Below, in pieces: positions 8,372-18,569 of a stretch of 64,000 nucleotides of DNA. Source of the stretch: Roseiarcus sp963794655 (GTDB taxonomy: Bacteria; Pseudomonadota; Alphaproteobacteria; Rhizobiales; Beijerinckiaceae); assembly GCA_963794655.1 (NCBI GenBank), contig CAWCEV010000006.1, positions 2,294,001 through 2,358,000 of the forward strand, written 5' to 3'. The first letter of the stretch is position 1, and each line of letters opens with the position of its first letter. Below the pieces are notes generated by a model. That model was not told where the DNA came from, did no database searches, and was given only the letters and a program-made list of their open reading frames with translations. The translations under genes were made by a program, and so were the position numbers.

Positions 8372-9115
8372 GTGCGCCTTCTGCAGCATCTCCTGATTAT
8401 GGGTTGCGCATTGGCGGCGTGCGTCGCCGGGGCCAAAGCTCAGGAACACATCGGTTCGACCGCGCAGGCGCATAACGACGTGACGCGCGACCTCTCCGGC
8501 GCGTCGGCCCCGCTCGTCACCGGAGACTCGGTCTTCCGCAATGAGGTCGTGCGCACCGGCCCGGATTCGACCGCTAAGCTGATCTTCCTCAATTCGACCA
8601 ATCTCGGGGTCGGTCCCGTTTCCAGCGTCAAGCTCGACCAGTTCGTCTATGTCGGCGAGTCGAACGGGCAGAAAATGACGGTCAATCTCGCCAAGGGCGT
8701 CTTTCGCTTCACGACCGGCGCCCTGGACAAGAAGGCCTATGAGATCCAGACGCCGACAGCCGCCATCGGCGTCCGCGGCACCGTGCTCGACATCGGCATA
8801 GAGAACGGCCAGTCCAAGGTGACTCTGGTCGAGGGGCAGGCGCTCGTCTGTCCGCGCCGGTCCTACATTACGTTCGAGCAGCAGGAGCGAAACTGCACCC
8901 GGACGGGGGTCGGAGGTCCGCGCTGCGATTGCATCGATCTCGCGAACATCGGCCAGACCGCGCTGGTCAGGAAGGCGAAGGGCAAGAACACGGCGAGCTT
9001 CACCTCGACGCCGGTGGACTTTGCTTCGCTCTGCACCGGCAACGCGTCCCTGTGCTCCGGCAGCAGCTACGCGTCCAACGGCGGCTTCCCCTCCGGGGCG
9101 CTCTGCGGACGGTGA
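8372..9115 (+). CDS. FecR-domain exported protein
   Basis: A 247-residue protein with an N-terminal export signal ('LLIMGCALAACVAGAKAQ'); the LAAC sequence could be a lipobox, so it may be a lipoprotein. Residues about 35-160 form a FecR-type beta domain: 'GDSVFRNEVVRTGPDSTAKL' is the usual entry, followed by 'KGVFRFTTG', 'YEIQTPTAAIGVRGTVLDI' and VTLVEGQA. The C-terminal part has six or more cysteines and is glycine/serine-rich. The start is a GTG at 8372; an ATG 27 bases downstream is possible. FecR domains occur in anti-sigma factors and stand-alone envelope proteins; here no sigma factor is adjacent, so the role is unknown. Confidence 0.8.
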   Translation: MRLLQHLLIMGCALAACVAGAKAQEHIGSTAQAHNDVTRDLSGASAPLVTGDSVFRNEVVRTGPDSTAKLIFLNSTNLGVGPVSSVKLDQFVYVGESNGQKMTVNLAKGVFRFTTGALDKKAYEIQTPTAAIGVRGTVLDIGIENGQSKVTLVEGQALVCPRRSYITFEQQERNCTRTGVGGPRCDCIDLANIGQTALVRKAKGKNTASFTSTPVDFASLCTGNASLCSGSSYASNGGFPSGALCGR

Positions 9116-9217
9116 CCATAGGCGGTCGGGCGGATCCGTCGGCCTATCGCCTCAGCCCCTAAGGCCGCCCTTCACGATTTAACGCCGCGTTATTGCCGCT
9201 TTGGCAGGCTTAAGGCG

Positions 9218-10699
9218 ATGTCCTTCGCCCTGCCGTTCGTCCGCTCCGCCAGCGATGCGGGCGCCGAGGCCCGCCTTGCCGGGCTCGGCCTCGCCGCGAT
9301 CGCGATCGCCATGTTCGCGCTCGCGGCGTTCTCGCCCGCGGTTCTCGGCGACGGCGACACATTCTCGCATCTCGCGACGGGCGAATGGATCATCGCCCAC
9401 GGCGCTGCGCCGCGCGCGGACCCGTTCAGCCACTCGATGCCGGGCGCGCCGTGGGTCGCGCACGAATGGCTGTCCGAAGTCCTCATGACGCTCGCCTTTC
9501 GGGTCGGCGGCTGGAGCGGCGTCGTTTTCTTGACCGGCGCCGCCGCGGCCGGCGCGGCCTTGGTCGTCGGCCTCGCCGCCGCGCGCGATCTTCGCGGCGC
9601 GCCGCTGGTCGCGACGGTCGGCCTCGGCCTTGGGCTCGTAACTCCGAGCCTGCTTGCGCGTCCCCACATTCTGGCGTTGCCGCTCGCGGCGGCATGGTGC
9701 GCGGCCCTTCTCGCCGCGCGCGATCGCGGCCGCGCGCCTTGGCTCGCGCTCGTCCCTGTCATGACCTTGTGGGCGAACATGCACGGCGGCTTCATCATCG
9801 GCCTCGCGCTGATCGGTCCGTTCGCGCTCGAGGCGCTGATGGAAGCCCCACTCGGCGCCCGCGTTGCGACGGCGCGCGGCTGGGCGCTGTTCGGCCTGGC
9901 CTCGCTCGCGGGGGCGCTGATCAATCCCTATGGCGTCGAAGCGCTCATCCTGCCGTTCCGCCTGATCGGCGTCGACAACCTGTCGCGGATCAGCGAGTGG
10001 CGCCCGCAGGACTTCAGCCATCCGGGAACAATGGAGCTCGCGCTCCTGATGCTGATCGGCTTGACGCTCACCCGGCCGTTCGCGATGGCGCCGATCCGCG
10101 CCGCGCTCGTCCTCGCGCTGATCGCGATGGCGCTTCAGCATTCGCGCCACCAGGCGCTGCTTGGGATACTGGCGCCGATGCTGCTCGCAAAGCCGATCGC
10201 GGCGGCGATCGGCGCCGGCTCGTTCGCGGATGAGCGGCGCCGCGTTGCGACGACCGCCATCGCGGCCACGGTCGCGGGCGTGCTCGCGCTCGCAGCCGCG
10301 CGGCTCCTCTCGCCGGTCGAGCGCGTCGATGGCGCCTCGGCGCCGATCTCGGCGCTCGCGGCAGTCCCGCCGGACTTGAGGGCGAAGCCCGTGCTCAACG
10401 AATATGGCTTCGGCGGCTATCTGATCTTCTCGCATGTGCGCCCGTTCATCGATGGCCGCGTCGAGCTCTATGGCGACGAGATGCTGAACCTCTACGACAA
10501 GATCCAGGCGGGCGACGCGGCGACGGTCGAGAGCACGCTTAGGCGCTACCGCATCGCGTGGACGATCTTCTCGCCCGACGCCCGGATCGTGGCCATCCTC
10601 GACCACACGCCGGGCTGGCGGCGTCTCCACACCGACGCGACCGCGGTCGTCCAGGCGCGCGACGATGCGACCGCCGACCCGGGCTTGAGGGGCGACTGA
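9218..10699 (+). CDS. Polytopic membrane protein of unknown function
   Basis: A 493-residue protein with about ten to twelve hydrophobic segments and a soluble C-terminal domain. The first periplasmic loop carries 'GDGDTFSHLATGEWIIAHG' and 'PWVAHEWLSEVL', acidic and histidine residues after helix 1 as in GT-C-fold glycosyltransferases. The C-terminal part includes 'VLNEYGFGGYLIFSHVRPFIDGR', a pattern seen in uncharacterised bacterial membrane proteins. AAGG lies upstream of the ATG. No carbohydrate gene is adjacent. A GT-C-like transferase is possible but unproven, and no substrate can be suggested. It is followed directly by a 22-bp repeat array. Confidence 0.7.
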   Translation: MSFALPFVRSASDAGAEARLAGLGLAAIAIAMFALAAFSPAVLGDGDTFSHLATGEWIIAHGAAPRADPFSHSMPGAPWVAHEWLSEVLMTLAFRVGGWSGVVFLTGAAAAGAALVVGLAAARDLRGAPLVATVGLGLGLVTPSLLARPHILALPLAAAWCAALLAARDRGRAPWLALVPVMTLWANMHGGFIIGLALIGPFALEALMEAPLGARVATARGWALFGLASLAGALINPYGVEALILPFRLIGVDNLSRISEWRPQDFSHPGTMELALLMLIGLTLTRPFAMAPIRAALVLALIAMALQHSRHQALLGILAPMLLAKPIAAAIGAGSFADERRRVATTAIAATVAGVLALAAARLLSPVERVDGASAPISALAAVPPDLRAKPVLNEYGFGGYLIFSHVRPFIDGRVELYGDEMLNLYDKIQAGDAATVESTLRRYRIAWTIFSPDARIVAILDHTPGWRRLHTDATAVVQARDDATADPGLRGD

Positions 10700-10703
10700 G
10701 GCC

Positions 10704-10806
10704 ACAACAAAATCCAAGCCGACCCGCAACAAAATCCAAGCCGGGGCGCAACAAAATCAAAGGAAAAACGCGACGAAATCCAAGCAAAACGCAACAAAAT
10801 CAAAAT
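10704..10806. repeat. Five-copy 22-bp direct repeat (AACAAAATCCAAGC core)
   Basis: Right after the membrane protein stop, the core AACAAAATC(C/A)AAGC recurs with starts at 10706, 10728, 10750, 10772 and 10793, a spacing of 22, 22, 22 and 21 bases. Copies 1 and 2 are nearly identical; copies 3 to 5 diverge (copy 4 reads GACGAAATCC). The period is close to two helical turns, so the A-tracts all face one side of the DNA. No unique spacers or cas genes are present, so it is not a CRISPR. It sits between the convergent ends of the membrane protein and the SIR2-STAND gene. Confidence 0.8.
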
Positions 10807-11070
10807 GCCTTTCCTTTCGCGAATTGAGGCTTTTCAATGGGTTAGGCGCCAGTTTTCGGCGTCAACTCCGTAGTTGGCTTGCTCTCGGCCGAAGCGACGA
10901 AACCGCGATGCGAGGCGGGCAACGCAGAGCCGTCCGAAGGTCGAGCAGGGCGAGATTGTCCATGAGCAGACCCTATCACAGATTTCGGTTTATCGGAAGA
11001 GATTGTTCGGGAGAATCGTTCGTACAGGGATAGACCGAATTTAGGAGACGCCGACCGCCGACTGCGTCCG

Positions 11071-14000
11071 TCACCCATCCTGGCTGAGATACTCTTCGAT
11101 CAGGTCGGTTAGGCCGATCAACTCCCAGGCCTCGCGCGCGGCCTGTCGATGCTCGGCTGCTTCGGCTGGCGTAGCGGCGCGGCGACCCAGGGAGATGTGG
11201 GTGAAGCCAATGGAATAAGGACTAGGAATCCGCTCGTAGAGCACAAGCGCCTCGCGCCAATATTCGCAAGCCGGCCCGATCTCACCCTCCGCTTCGCGAA
11301 CATCGCCGAGGCTCCGAATGCAATTGGCCTCGCCGAGGAGGTTGGTGACTTTCCGATAGAGCGGCAGCGCCGCCTCGTAGCGCTGGCGCGCGCCCTCGTG
11401 ATCGGAGCGGGCAAGGGCGGTGTTGCCGAGGCTCCCGATGCAATTGGCCTCGCCGAGCACGTCGCCAACCTTCTGGAGGAGCGGCAGCGCCGCCTCGAAA
11501 TGCTGGCGCGCGCCGTCGTGATCCGAGCGGCGGAGGGCAATGTTGCCGAGCCCGTGGATGCAATTCGCCTCGCCTAACACGGACCCGACCCTCCGGTAGA
11601 GGGGCAGCGCCGCCTCGTAACGCTCGCGTGCGCCGTCGTGATCGGAGCGAGCGAGGGCGATATCGCCGAGAGCGTGGAGACAATTAGCCTCGCCGAGAAC
11701 CGAGCCAACTTTTCGGTAGAGCGGCAGAGCTGCCTCGTAAAGCCGGCGCGCGGAGTTGTGATCGGAGGGGGCACGGGCGATCAGGCCGAGTTTGAAGATG
11801 CAATTGGCCTCGCCGAGCACGTCGCCGATCCTCTTGTAGAGCGCCAAAGCCGCCTCGTAGCGGTGGCGCGCGCCGTCGTGATCGGAACGGGCGAGGGTGA
11901 TGTCGCCGAGGCTATAGATGCAATTGGCCTCGCCGAGCAGGTTGCCGACCTTCTGGAAGAGCGGCAACGCCGCCTCGTAGCGCTGGCGCGCGCCGTCGTG
12001 ATCGGAACGGGCGAGGGCGACGATGCCCTGACTAAAGACGCAATTGGCCTCGCCTTGTAGGTCGCCGGCATCGTGCAAACGCTTAGCAGCCGCCTGTACG
12101 GAAGCATACGACGCGAGCCCCGTGAACCTGTGCATCTGCAAGAGCCCAGCCACAGCAGCCTCGAGGCCCTCGTGCAATTCGGGCTCCCTCGCCGCGACGT
12201 CGATCATCGCGTCGAGATTGCCGGCTTCAGCGGTTAGCTCCTGCCGAACGTCGTCCCACTTGTCGGTCCCGGCATGCTTGCCGGATGCGGCGCGGCTGAG
12301 GAAGAGCCGCACCAGCCGTGCGAGATCCTCCGCCTCGGGCGGAAAGTCGGCGAGCAGCGTCTCGCGGATCGGCGTAAGCAGGCGCCACCGGCCGTCGGGG
12401 CGGCTCGCGAGGCGCGCGGTTTCGAGACGCGCCGCTGCTCCGCGCTCGTCTTTGCTCGGCTCGCCGTCGTTCAGGATCGTGCGGCTGTCGGGCTCGGACA
12501 TGCCGTCCGGCAAGAGCGCCATCAGCCGGATCAGGCGATGGGCGGGGCTCGGGGGATTGAGCGCTGCGAGCGAAAGATCGAGCGAAGCTCGCAGGCTCGT
12601 CTTGCGGTCATCGCCGGCGCGGCGCTTCAAAAGGTCGGCGCGGCGATCGCTCCAGTCCGCCGCCAAGCCTTTGAGGTCAGCTCTGCCCTGAGCATTGGCG
12701 GCAAGCAGCTCGATCGACAGCGGATGGCCGTCGAGGGCTTTGAGCAGGCCGGGCAGGGCGGGGTCTGCTGCGAATTGGTCGCCGGCGTGGCGCAGGAACA
12801 GGGCGCGCGCCTCCGGGTCGCCGAGCCGCACGACATCCGTCAGCACGCGAGCGCCTGGCCCGGGAAGGCTTGGCGGCTCGCCACGAACCGTGATCACGAG
12901 CCGAAGGCCCTCGATCGCGGCGAGCTCGCCGAGCAACGCCTCGGTCGCGGCGCTGTCGCTACGCCAGGGCGTCTCGAAATTATCGAGAATGGCGAGCGTC
13001 GGTTCTGCGGCGCAGGCGGCGGCGATCTTCGCTTCCAGCTCATGAGCCGCGCCGGTGGCGGGAAGGCCGAGCTGGATCGCAAGCCTTGTGAGAACGCCTT
13101 CCGCGTCTGGCGCGGGTTCGAGATTGACGAAGAAGCGCCGCTCCTTGCCGAAGCGGGCGACGACGCGCGGATCATGGGCCGCGGCGAGCGCGAGCGTCGT
13201 CTTGCCCATGCCGAGCGCGCCCGGCACGACAATGGGCCGATCCTCTTCGAGTATCGCGTTGACGAGCTCCTCCAGCCGGTCCTTCCGGCCGATCATTTCA
13301 GGGTTGGGCGGCAGCCTCGGGGGGACGATGGGCTCGGGCGCGAGCTTCGCGAGATAGACGGCAAGATCGTCGAACCCGCCGAACCTTACGGGCGTGACGC
13401 CCGCCGACCACTTGTCGGAATTGCTGTCAGCGACGAGAACGAAATGTTTGTCGCCAAGGCCGCCGAAACCCTTGCGCATCCAATCGAGCAGGCGGCCGAC
13501 ATTATCGTCCGACAGCCCCGACCCCGAGCAGCCGACAAAGACGAGCGTGAAGTCCAACCCCGCCGATCTCTGCACGAACTGCGGCAATTCGGACGCCGCG
13601 ATCCTGTCGTAGTCGTCCTGCGAGAAGATGATCGAGGCCGGCCGATCGAACTCGCCGTGGAAGTGCCACACCGCCGGACGCATGCCGCGCAGCGCCTCGA
13701 CCACCCGCAAATGATCGGTCCAGTCGGCGCGATCCCAGTTGAGCGCTTGCGAGATCAGGTGGTCGTAGTTTGTCGTCGCGATCTTATTCCTCGCCGAAGC
13801 AAGCTTCGCGACTGCGTCTAGCATCGCGGGTTGAATGGCCTTCAGAGCGCCGAGCTTGCCCACGAAGAAGGCGCGATAGGGACCGTCGACCGGCTTGAGC
13901 CTTTGCTGGATCGTATTCGCGGCGTTGAGCCAGTCCGAGACTTCCCTTGACTCCAGGAAAGCCTCGCAGGCCCTGGCCCAGGGCTGGGTCATCCCGCCGC

Positions 14001-14157
14001 CGAGCGCGGCGGCCTCGGCGAGCGCGTCCCTGATCAGCTGCTCCCAGCTCGGCGCTGCTCCATTGGTGGCCGCACGGGAAACGCCGGCGCCGCAAATGAT
14101 GAGCGCCCGCCCATCGGCGATGGCGGCCTTGAGTTCGGCGGGCGCAGCGTCCGGCAT
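11071..14157 (-). CDS. SIR2 + NB-ARC (STAND) NTPase + TPR repeat protein, candidate anti-phage effector
   Basis: A 1028-residue three-part protein. Residues about 10-270 form a SIR2-like domain with GAGVS (23-27), TTNYD (128-132), HFHG (165-168) and VGCSGSGLSDD (208-218), the NAD-site residues of defence-type SIR2_2 proteins. Residues about 285-600 are an NB-ARC NTPase: Walker A GALGMGKTT (313-321), Walker B LAILDNFE (388-395), VITVRG (421-426) and GHPL (477-480). From about 700 to 980 there are seven TPR units of exactly 40 residues, with GEANC at 702, 742, 782, 822, 862, 902 and 942. This is the plan of bacterial NLR-like sensors: the TPR array senses, NB-ARC oligomerises, and SIR2 hydrolyses NAD+. 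No partner gene is adjacent. The immune role is inferred from architecture. Confidence 0.9.
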   Translation of the reverse strand: MPDAAPAELKAAIADGRALIICGAGVSRAATNGAAPSWEQLIRDALAEAAALGGGMTQPWARACEAFLESREVSDWLNAANTIQQRLKPVDGPYRAFFVGKLGALKAIQPAMLDAVAKLASARNKIATTNYDHLISQALNWDRADWTDHLRVVEALRGMRPAVWHFHGEFDRPASIIFSQDDYDRIAASELPQFVQRSAGLDFTLVFVGCSGSGLSDDNVGRLLDWMRKGFGGLGDKHFVLVADSNSDKWSAGVTPVRFGGFDDLAVYLAKLAPEPIVPPRLPPNPEMIGRKDRLEELVNAILEEDRPIVVPGALGMGKTTLALAAAHDPRVVARFGKERRFFVNLEPAPDAEGVLTRLAIQLGLPATGAAHELEAKIAAACAAEPTLAILDNFETPWRSDSAATEALLGELAAIEGLRLVITVRGEPPSLPGPGARVLTDVVRLGDPEARALFLRHAGDQFAADPALPGLLKALDGHPLSIELLAANAQGRADLKGLAADWSDRRADLLKRRAGDDRKTSLRASLDLSLAALNPPSPAHRLIRLMALLPDGMSEPDSRTILNDGEPSKDERGAAARLETARLASRPDGRWRLLTPIRETLLADFPPEAEDLARLVRLFLSRAASGKHAGTDKWDDVRQELTAEAGNLDAMIDVAAREPELHEGLEAAVAGLLQMHRFTGLASYASVQAAAKRLHDAGDLQGEANCVFSQGIVALARSDHDGARQRYEAALPLFQKVGNLLGEANCIYSLGDITLARSDHDGARHRYEAALALYKRIGDVLGEANCIFKLGLIARAPSDHNSARRLYEAALPLYRKVGSVLGEANCLHALGDIALARSDHDGARERYEAALPLYRRVGSVLGEANCIHGLGNIALRRSDHDGARQHFEAALPLLQKVGDVLGEANCIGSLGNTALARSDHEGARQRYEAALPLYRKVTNLLGEANCIRSLGDVREAEGEIGPACEYWREALVLYERIPSPYSIGFTHISLGRRAATPAEAAEHRQAAREAWELIGLTDLIEEYLSQDG
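11224..12054 (-). repeat. 120-bp tandem coding repeats of the TPR sensor
   Basis: Seven successive 120-base units encode the 40-residue TPRs of the SIR2-STAND protein. They are similar at the DNA level as well as in protein: the reverse complements of GGCGAGGCCAATTGCAT-type and GATCACGACGGCGCGCGCC-type blocks recur every 120 bases with few changes. One unit (about 11,690-11,810) is more diverged, with APSDHNSARR replacing ARSDHDGARQ. Such similarity points to recent unit duplication or ongoing homogenisation, and the copy number may differ between strains or be misassembled. Confidence 0.9.
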
Positions 14158-14279
14158 CGCCTCGACCTTGAGCGGAACACGCGTATGAAACTACCCTAGC
14201 TTCGCGCGGATTCAAGGGATCCGGCGGCGCCGTCACCCCAGCTCTATCCCAGGGGGAGAGGGGGCGGGGCGCAGGCCGC

Positions 14280-14879
14280 TCAGGGCAGGGCGCCGCGGGC
14301 GGCAAGCTCGCGCTCGAGATCGACGCCGGGGCGGTAGTGGATCGTCGCCATGCCGAGCGCTTCGGCGGCGCGGATGTTGGCGGGGGAATCGTCGATGAAG
14401 AGAAGCTCTTCCCGCGGCGCCCCGACGCGCTCGAACAGGATCTCGTAGATGCGCGGCTCGGGCTTGACCGCGCCGACATGGCCCGAGATCACAGCGACGT
14501 CGAAGGCGCTCAGAAAATCGTGCCGCTCGCGGGCAAGCGCGAACTTGTCGGTCGCGAAATTGCTGAGCGCATGCACCGGCCGGCCGGCCGCTTTCAGGCG
14601 CCTCAGGAGCGCGACATTCTCCTCGATCGCGCCGTCGAGCGTTTCGATCCAGCGCTCGTGGAAGAGGCGCAATTCGGCGGCGAATTCGGGAAAGGCCTCG
14701 GCCCGCGCCTCGACCGCGGCGGCGAAGTCGGGCGCGGTGTCGGTATGGGCGACGAACTCCATCGCGAGCGCGGTTGCGAGAAAGCGCTCCATCCGCGCCT
14801 CGTCGTCGAACGCCTTGCGGTAAAGGTTGCGCGGGTTCCAGCGCAGGAGCACGTTGCCGATGTCGAATACGACGATCAC
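14280..14879 (-). CDS. HAD-superfamily hydrolase
   Basis: A 199-residue cytoplasmic phosphatase-like protein. Motif I is FDIGNVLLRW (residues about 5-14); the usual second aspartate of DxD is replaced by Gly-Asn, as in YihX/epoxide-hydrolase-type HADs. Motif II is HALSNFA, motif III the lysine in GAVKPEPRIYE, and motif IV LLFIDDSPANI. The start is a GTG at 14879, directly before motif I and preceded by AAGAG; further upstream the frame is open but has no family similarity. The stop lies about 120 bases upstream of the SIR2-STAND start, on the same strand. The substrate is unknown. Confidence 0.9.
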   Translation of the reverse strand: MIVVFDIGNVLLRWNPRNLYRKAFDDEARMERFLATALAMEFVAHTDTAPDFAAAVEARAEAFPEFAAELRLFHERWIETLDGAIEENVALLRRLKAAGRPVHALSNFATDKFALARERHDFLSAFDVAVISGHVGAVKPEPRIYEILFERVGAPREELLFIDDSPANIRAAEALGMATIHYRPGVDLERELAARGALP

Positions 14880-14901
14880 GGCTCTTACCTTGCCGGCGCG
14901 G

Positions 14902-15327
14902 TCATTTGATCTGCGCCGGCGCCATAGGCGACGGGGCCGCCATCGCGCCGAGGGGAGGCGCGCCAAGCCCCGGGATCGGCTTGGTGAGGCTGCCGCCCGA
15001 CTGCATGTCGAGGCAGGTCTGGAGTTCGACATAGCTGACCGGAACGCCGCCCGGCTCGGCGCAGGTGACCCGCGCCGCGCTCGAATAACGCGCCCATTTC
15101 TGCCGAAGCGCGTCGCGAGCCGCGCCTTCATCGTGAAGGCAGGATTGGTAGGCAGCCTTCCTGGACTCGGGAAGAGCCGCCGACTGCGCATCGCGGCAGA
15201 TGCCTTCGATGCTCGCCGTCGGGAGGGAATCGGCGAGCGCGACGACCGCGCCGCCGCCCGCCGCGAAGGCGAGATGCGGCAAGGCGGTCAAGGCGCCGAT
15301 AAACGCGAGATGGATTCTGCCCAGCAT
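14902..15327 (-). CDS. Secreted cysteine-containing hypothetical protein
   Basis: A 141-residue protein with a signal peptide ('IHLAFIGALTALPHLAFA', cleavage after AFA likely). The mature part has four cysteines: GICRDAQ, YQSCLHDE, VTCAEPG and LQTCLDMQ. Their spacing suggests two disulfides in a small helical domain, followed by a proline-rich tail. It resembles uncharacterised periplasmic proteins of Rhizobiales. It lies 22 bases upstream of the HAD gene on the same strand and may share its transcript. Function unknown. Confidence 0.7.
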   Translation of the reverse strand: MLGRIHLAFIGALTALPHLAFAAGGGAVVALADSLPTASIEGICRDAQSAALPESRKAAYQSCLHDEGAARDALRQKWARYSSAARVTCAEPGGVPVSYVELQTCLDMQSGGSLTKPIPGLGAPPLGAMAAPSPMAPAQIK

Positions 15328-15431
15328 GACGACCTCTGCAAGTTCGTGCGCGGCATACCTAAGCGCGCGTCAGCGGCGGGACAATATCGGAGATGACAGT
15401 TTGTTCCGGATACGGTTCGCGCGTCATCCGA

Positions 15432-17087
<1,656 letters not shown>

Positions 17088-17197
17088 GTGATTACGTCCT
17101 GAGAAGTTGGGAATTTGCGCGCTTGCCTAGCAGGGGCGCCTGCCGGAAACAAGCGCGCCCGCGACCGGTCGCCCAGGAGGGTCCGATACGTGCAGCA

Positions 17198-17437
17198 TTG
17201 AGCCTGGCGATGTTCCTCGCGCTCTCGTCATCGGCGCCAGCGGCCGACACGCCGGCGACCATCGCGGAACTGCTCGCGCAAGGGTGGGAGATCGCGGGCT
17301 ACGCCAGCGGCTACGATAACCGCTCGTCGCTGATCCTGTTCCGGCATGCGGGAACCAATGCGCTCGTCCAGTGCGGGGTGCTCTACGACGTGACGCGAAG
17401 CCCGCGCACGGTCGTCAACTGTTACGAGCTGCGCTGA
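17198..17437 (+). CDS. Small exported hypothetical protein
   Basis: A short protein of about 79 residues with a signal peptide ('SLAMFLALSSSAPAADTPA') and a mature part of about 58 residues containing two cysteines (VQCGVLYD, VNCYELR) and the aromatic-rich 'GWEIAGYASGYDNRSSLILF'. An AGGAGG at 17174-17180 is a strong ribosome site, but no ATG follows at ideal spacing: TTG at 17198 or ATG at 17210 are possible starts, and an ATA stands at the optimal distance. A longer in-frame TTG start at 17125 region would overlap the ettA promoter. It resembles small periplasmic proteins of rhizobia. Function unknown. Confidence 0.65.
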   Translation: MSLAMFLALSSSAPAADTPATIAELLAQGWEIAGYASGYDNRSSLILFRHAGTNALVQCGVLYDVTRSPRTVVNCYELR

Positions 17438-17464
17438 TGGCGCCTAGAGAGCCTTGTTGATGGG

Positions 17465-18481
17465 TCAGGCCAGCCTCCCCGCCATGAAATCCGCCGCGCG
17501 CCGCGCCGCCACGCCGATGCCGCCGAGCAGCTGCTGCAGTAGCGTCTTCTTCGCTTCCGTCGAGACCTCATAGAGGCGCGCGCTGTCGCGGGCGCGGAAC
17601 AGAAGCTCGTCGCCGGTCATGAGCTCATCGACGAGGCCAAGCCCGATCGCCTCGCGCGCGAGCCAATGGTCGCCGTTGGCGACCCTGGCCATATCCATGT
17701 TCGGGCGGCATTCCTGAACATGCGCCTTGAACGCCTCATGCGTGGCGTCGAGCTTGCCGCGGAAATGCTCGCGCCCCTCGGGCGTGATCTCGCCGAGGAC
17801 CGAGACCGTGCGCTTGAACTCGCCTGCGGTCATTTCCTCGAACTCGATCTCGTTCTTCTTGAGAAGCCGATGCAGGTTCGGCACGGGGGCGACGACCCCG
17901 ATCGAGCCGACGACGGCGAAGGGCGCGGCGACGATGCGGTCGGCGGCGCAGGCCATCATGTAGCCGCCGCTTGCCGCCACCTGATCGACCGAGGCGGTGA
18001 CCCTGATCTTGTGCTGGCGGAGTCTTAGGATCTCGGCCGCGGCAAGGCCGTAGCCGGTCACCGTCCCGCCCGGGCTTTCGATCCTGATGACGGCTTCATC
18101 CGTACCGGGCCGCGCGGCGATGAGGACGGCGTCGATCTCGGAGCCAAGCCGCTTGACCGCGCTCGCGCGCATGTCGCCCTTGAAACCGAGCACGTAGATG
18201 CGTTTTCCGGGCTCCCGGCCGCGGCGCGCCTTGGCCTCGGCCTTGTCCTCCTTCTTGCGCGTTTTGGCCAGCGCCTTGCGTTCCTTCTTGTCGAGGAGCG
18301 CGCCGTCCATGGCGTCGCGCATGTCGTCGTAGCGCTCATTGAGCGACTTGACCTTGATCTCCTTGTCCTTGGTTTCGCCGGAGCGCGCGAGGCGCGCGAT
18401 CAGGATCGCAAGACCGCCGATGGCGGCGACAATGATGAGCGCCTTCACAAGGAAGGCGGCGATGTCCAGCCAGAACGGCAT
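17465..18481 (-). CDS. S49 family inner-membrane serine protease (SohB/SppA-like)
   Basis: A 338-residue membrane-anchored protease. One N-terminal helix ('IAAFLVKALIIVAAIGGLAI') is followed by a basic, charged linker, then the S49 domain: VLGFKGDMRAS, the oxyanion-loop segment 'IRIESPGGTVTGYGLAAAEI', and the nucleophile serine in VAASGGYMMACAADRIVA, followed by GSIGVVA. The family cleaves signal-peptide remnants or membrane proteins. The ATG at 18481 is chosen because the helix starts there; the open frame upstream belongs to the RES gene in another frame. It is 88 bases downstream of the RES toxin gene on the same strand. Confidence 0.88.
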   Translation of the reverse strand: MPFWLDIAAFLVKALIIVAAIGGLAILIARLARSGETKDKEIKVKSLNERYDDMRDAMDGALLDKKERKALAKTRKKEDKAEAKARRGREPGKRIYVLGFKGDMRASAVKRLGSEIDAVLIAARPGTDEAVIRIESPGGTVTGYGLAAAEILRLRQHKIRVTASVDQVAASGGYMMACAADRIVAAPFAVVGSIGVVAPVPNLHRLLKKNEIEFEEMTAGEFKRTVSVLGEITPEGREHFRGKLDATHEAFKAHVQECRPNMDMARVANGDHWLAREAIGLGLVDELMTGDELLFRARDSARLYEVSTEAKKTLLQQLLGGIGVAARRAADFMAGRLA

Positions 18482-18569
18482 GGGCGGGCTCCAGGCAAGC
18501 GAAACGTGAGATATAGGTCGAGCGCGCGCTTTTTCACGGTGGGACCCGGATGACAAGCGGGCTTGCTGC

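Noticed and set aside
9179..10732. Long minus-strand reading frame opposite the membrane protein
   Set aside because: It is Arg/Asp/Glu-rich low-complexity sequence expected from the complement of a high-GC gene and has no family similarity, whereas the plus strand encodes a well-formed membrane protein.
10704..10806. CRISPR array
   Set aside because: The repeats are contiguous with a 22-base period, no unique spacers of 30 bases or more, and no cas genes in the window.
12274..13821. Long plus-strand frame antisense to the SIR2-STAND gene
   Set aside because: Composition is that of a GC-rich shadow; the minus-strand frame carries all SIR2 and NB-ARC motifs.
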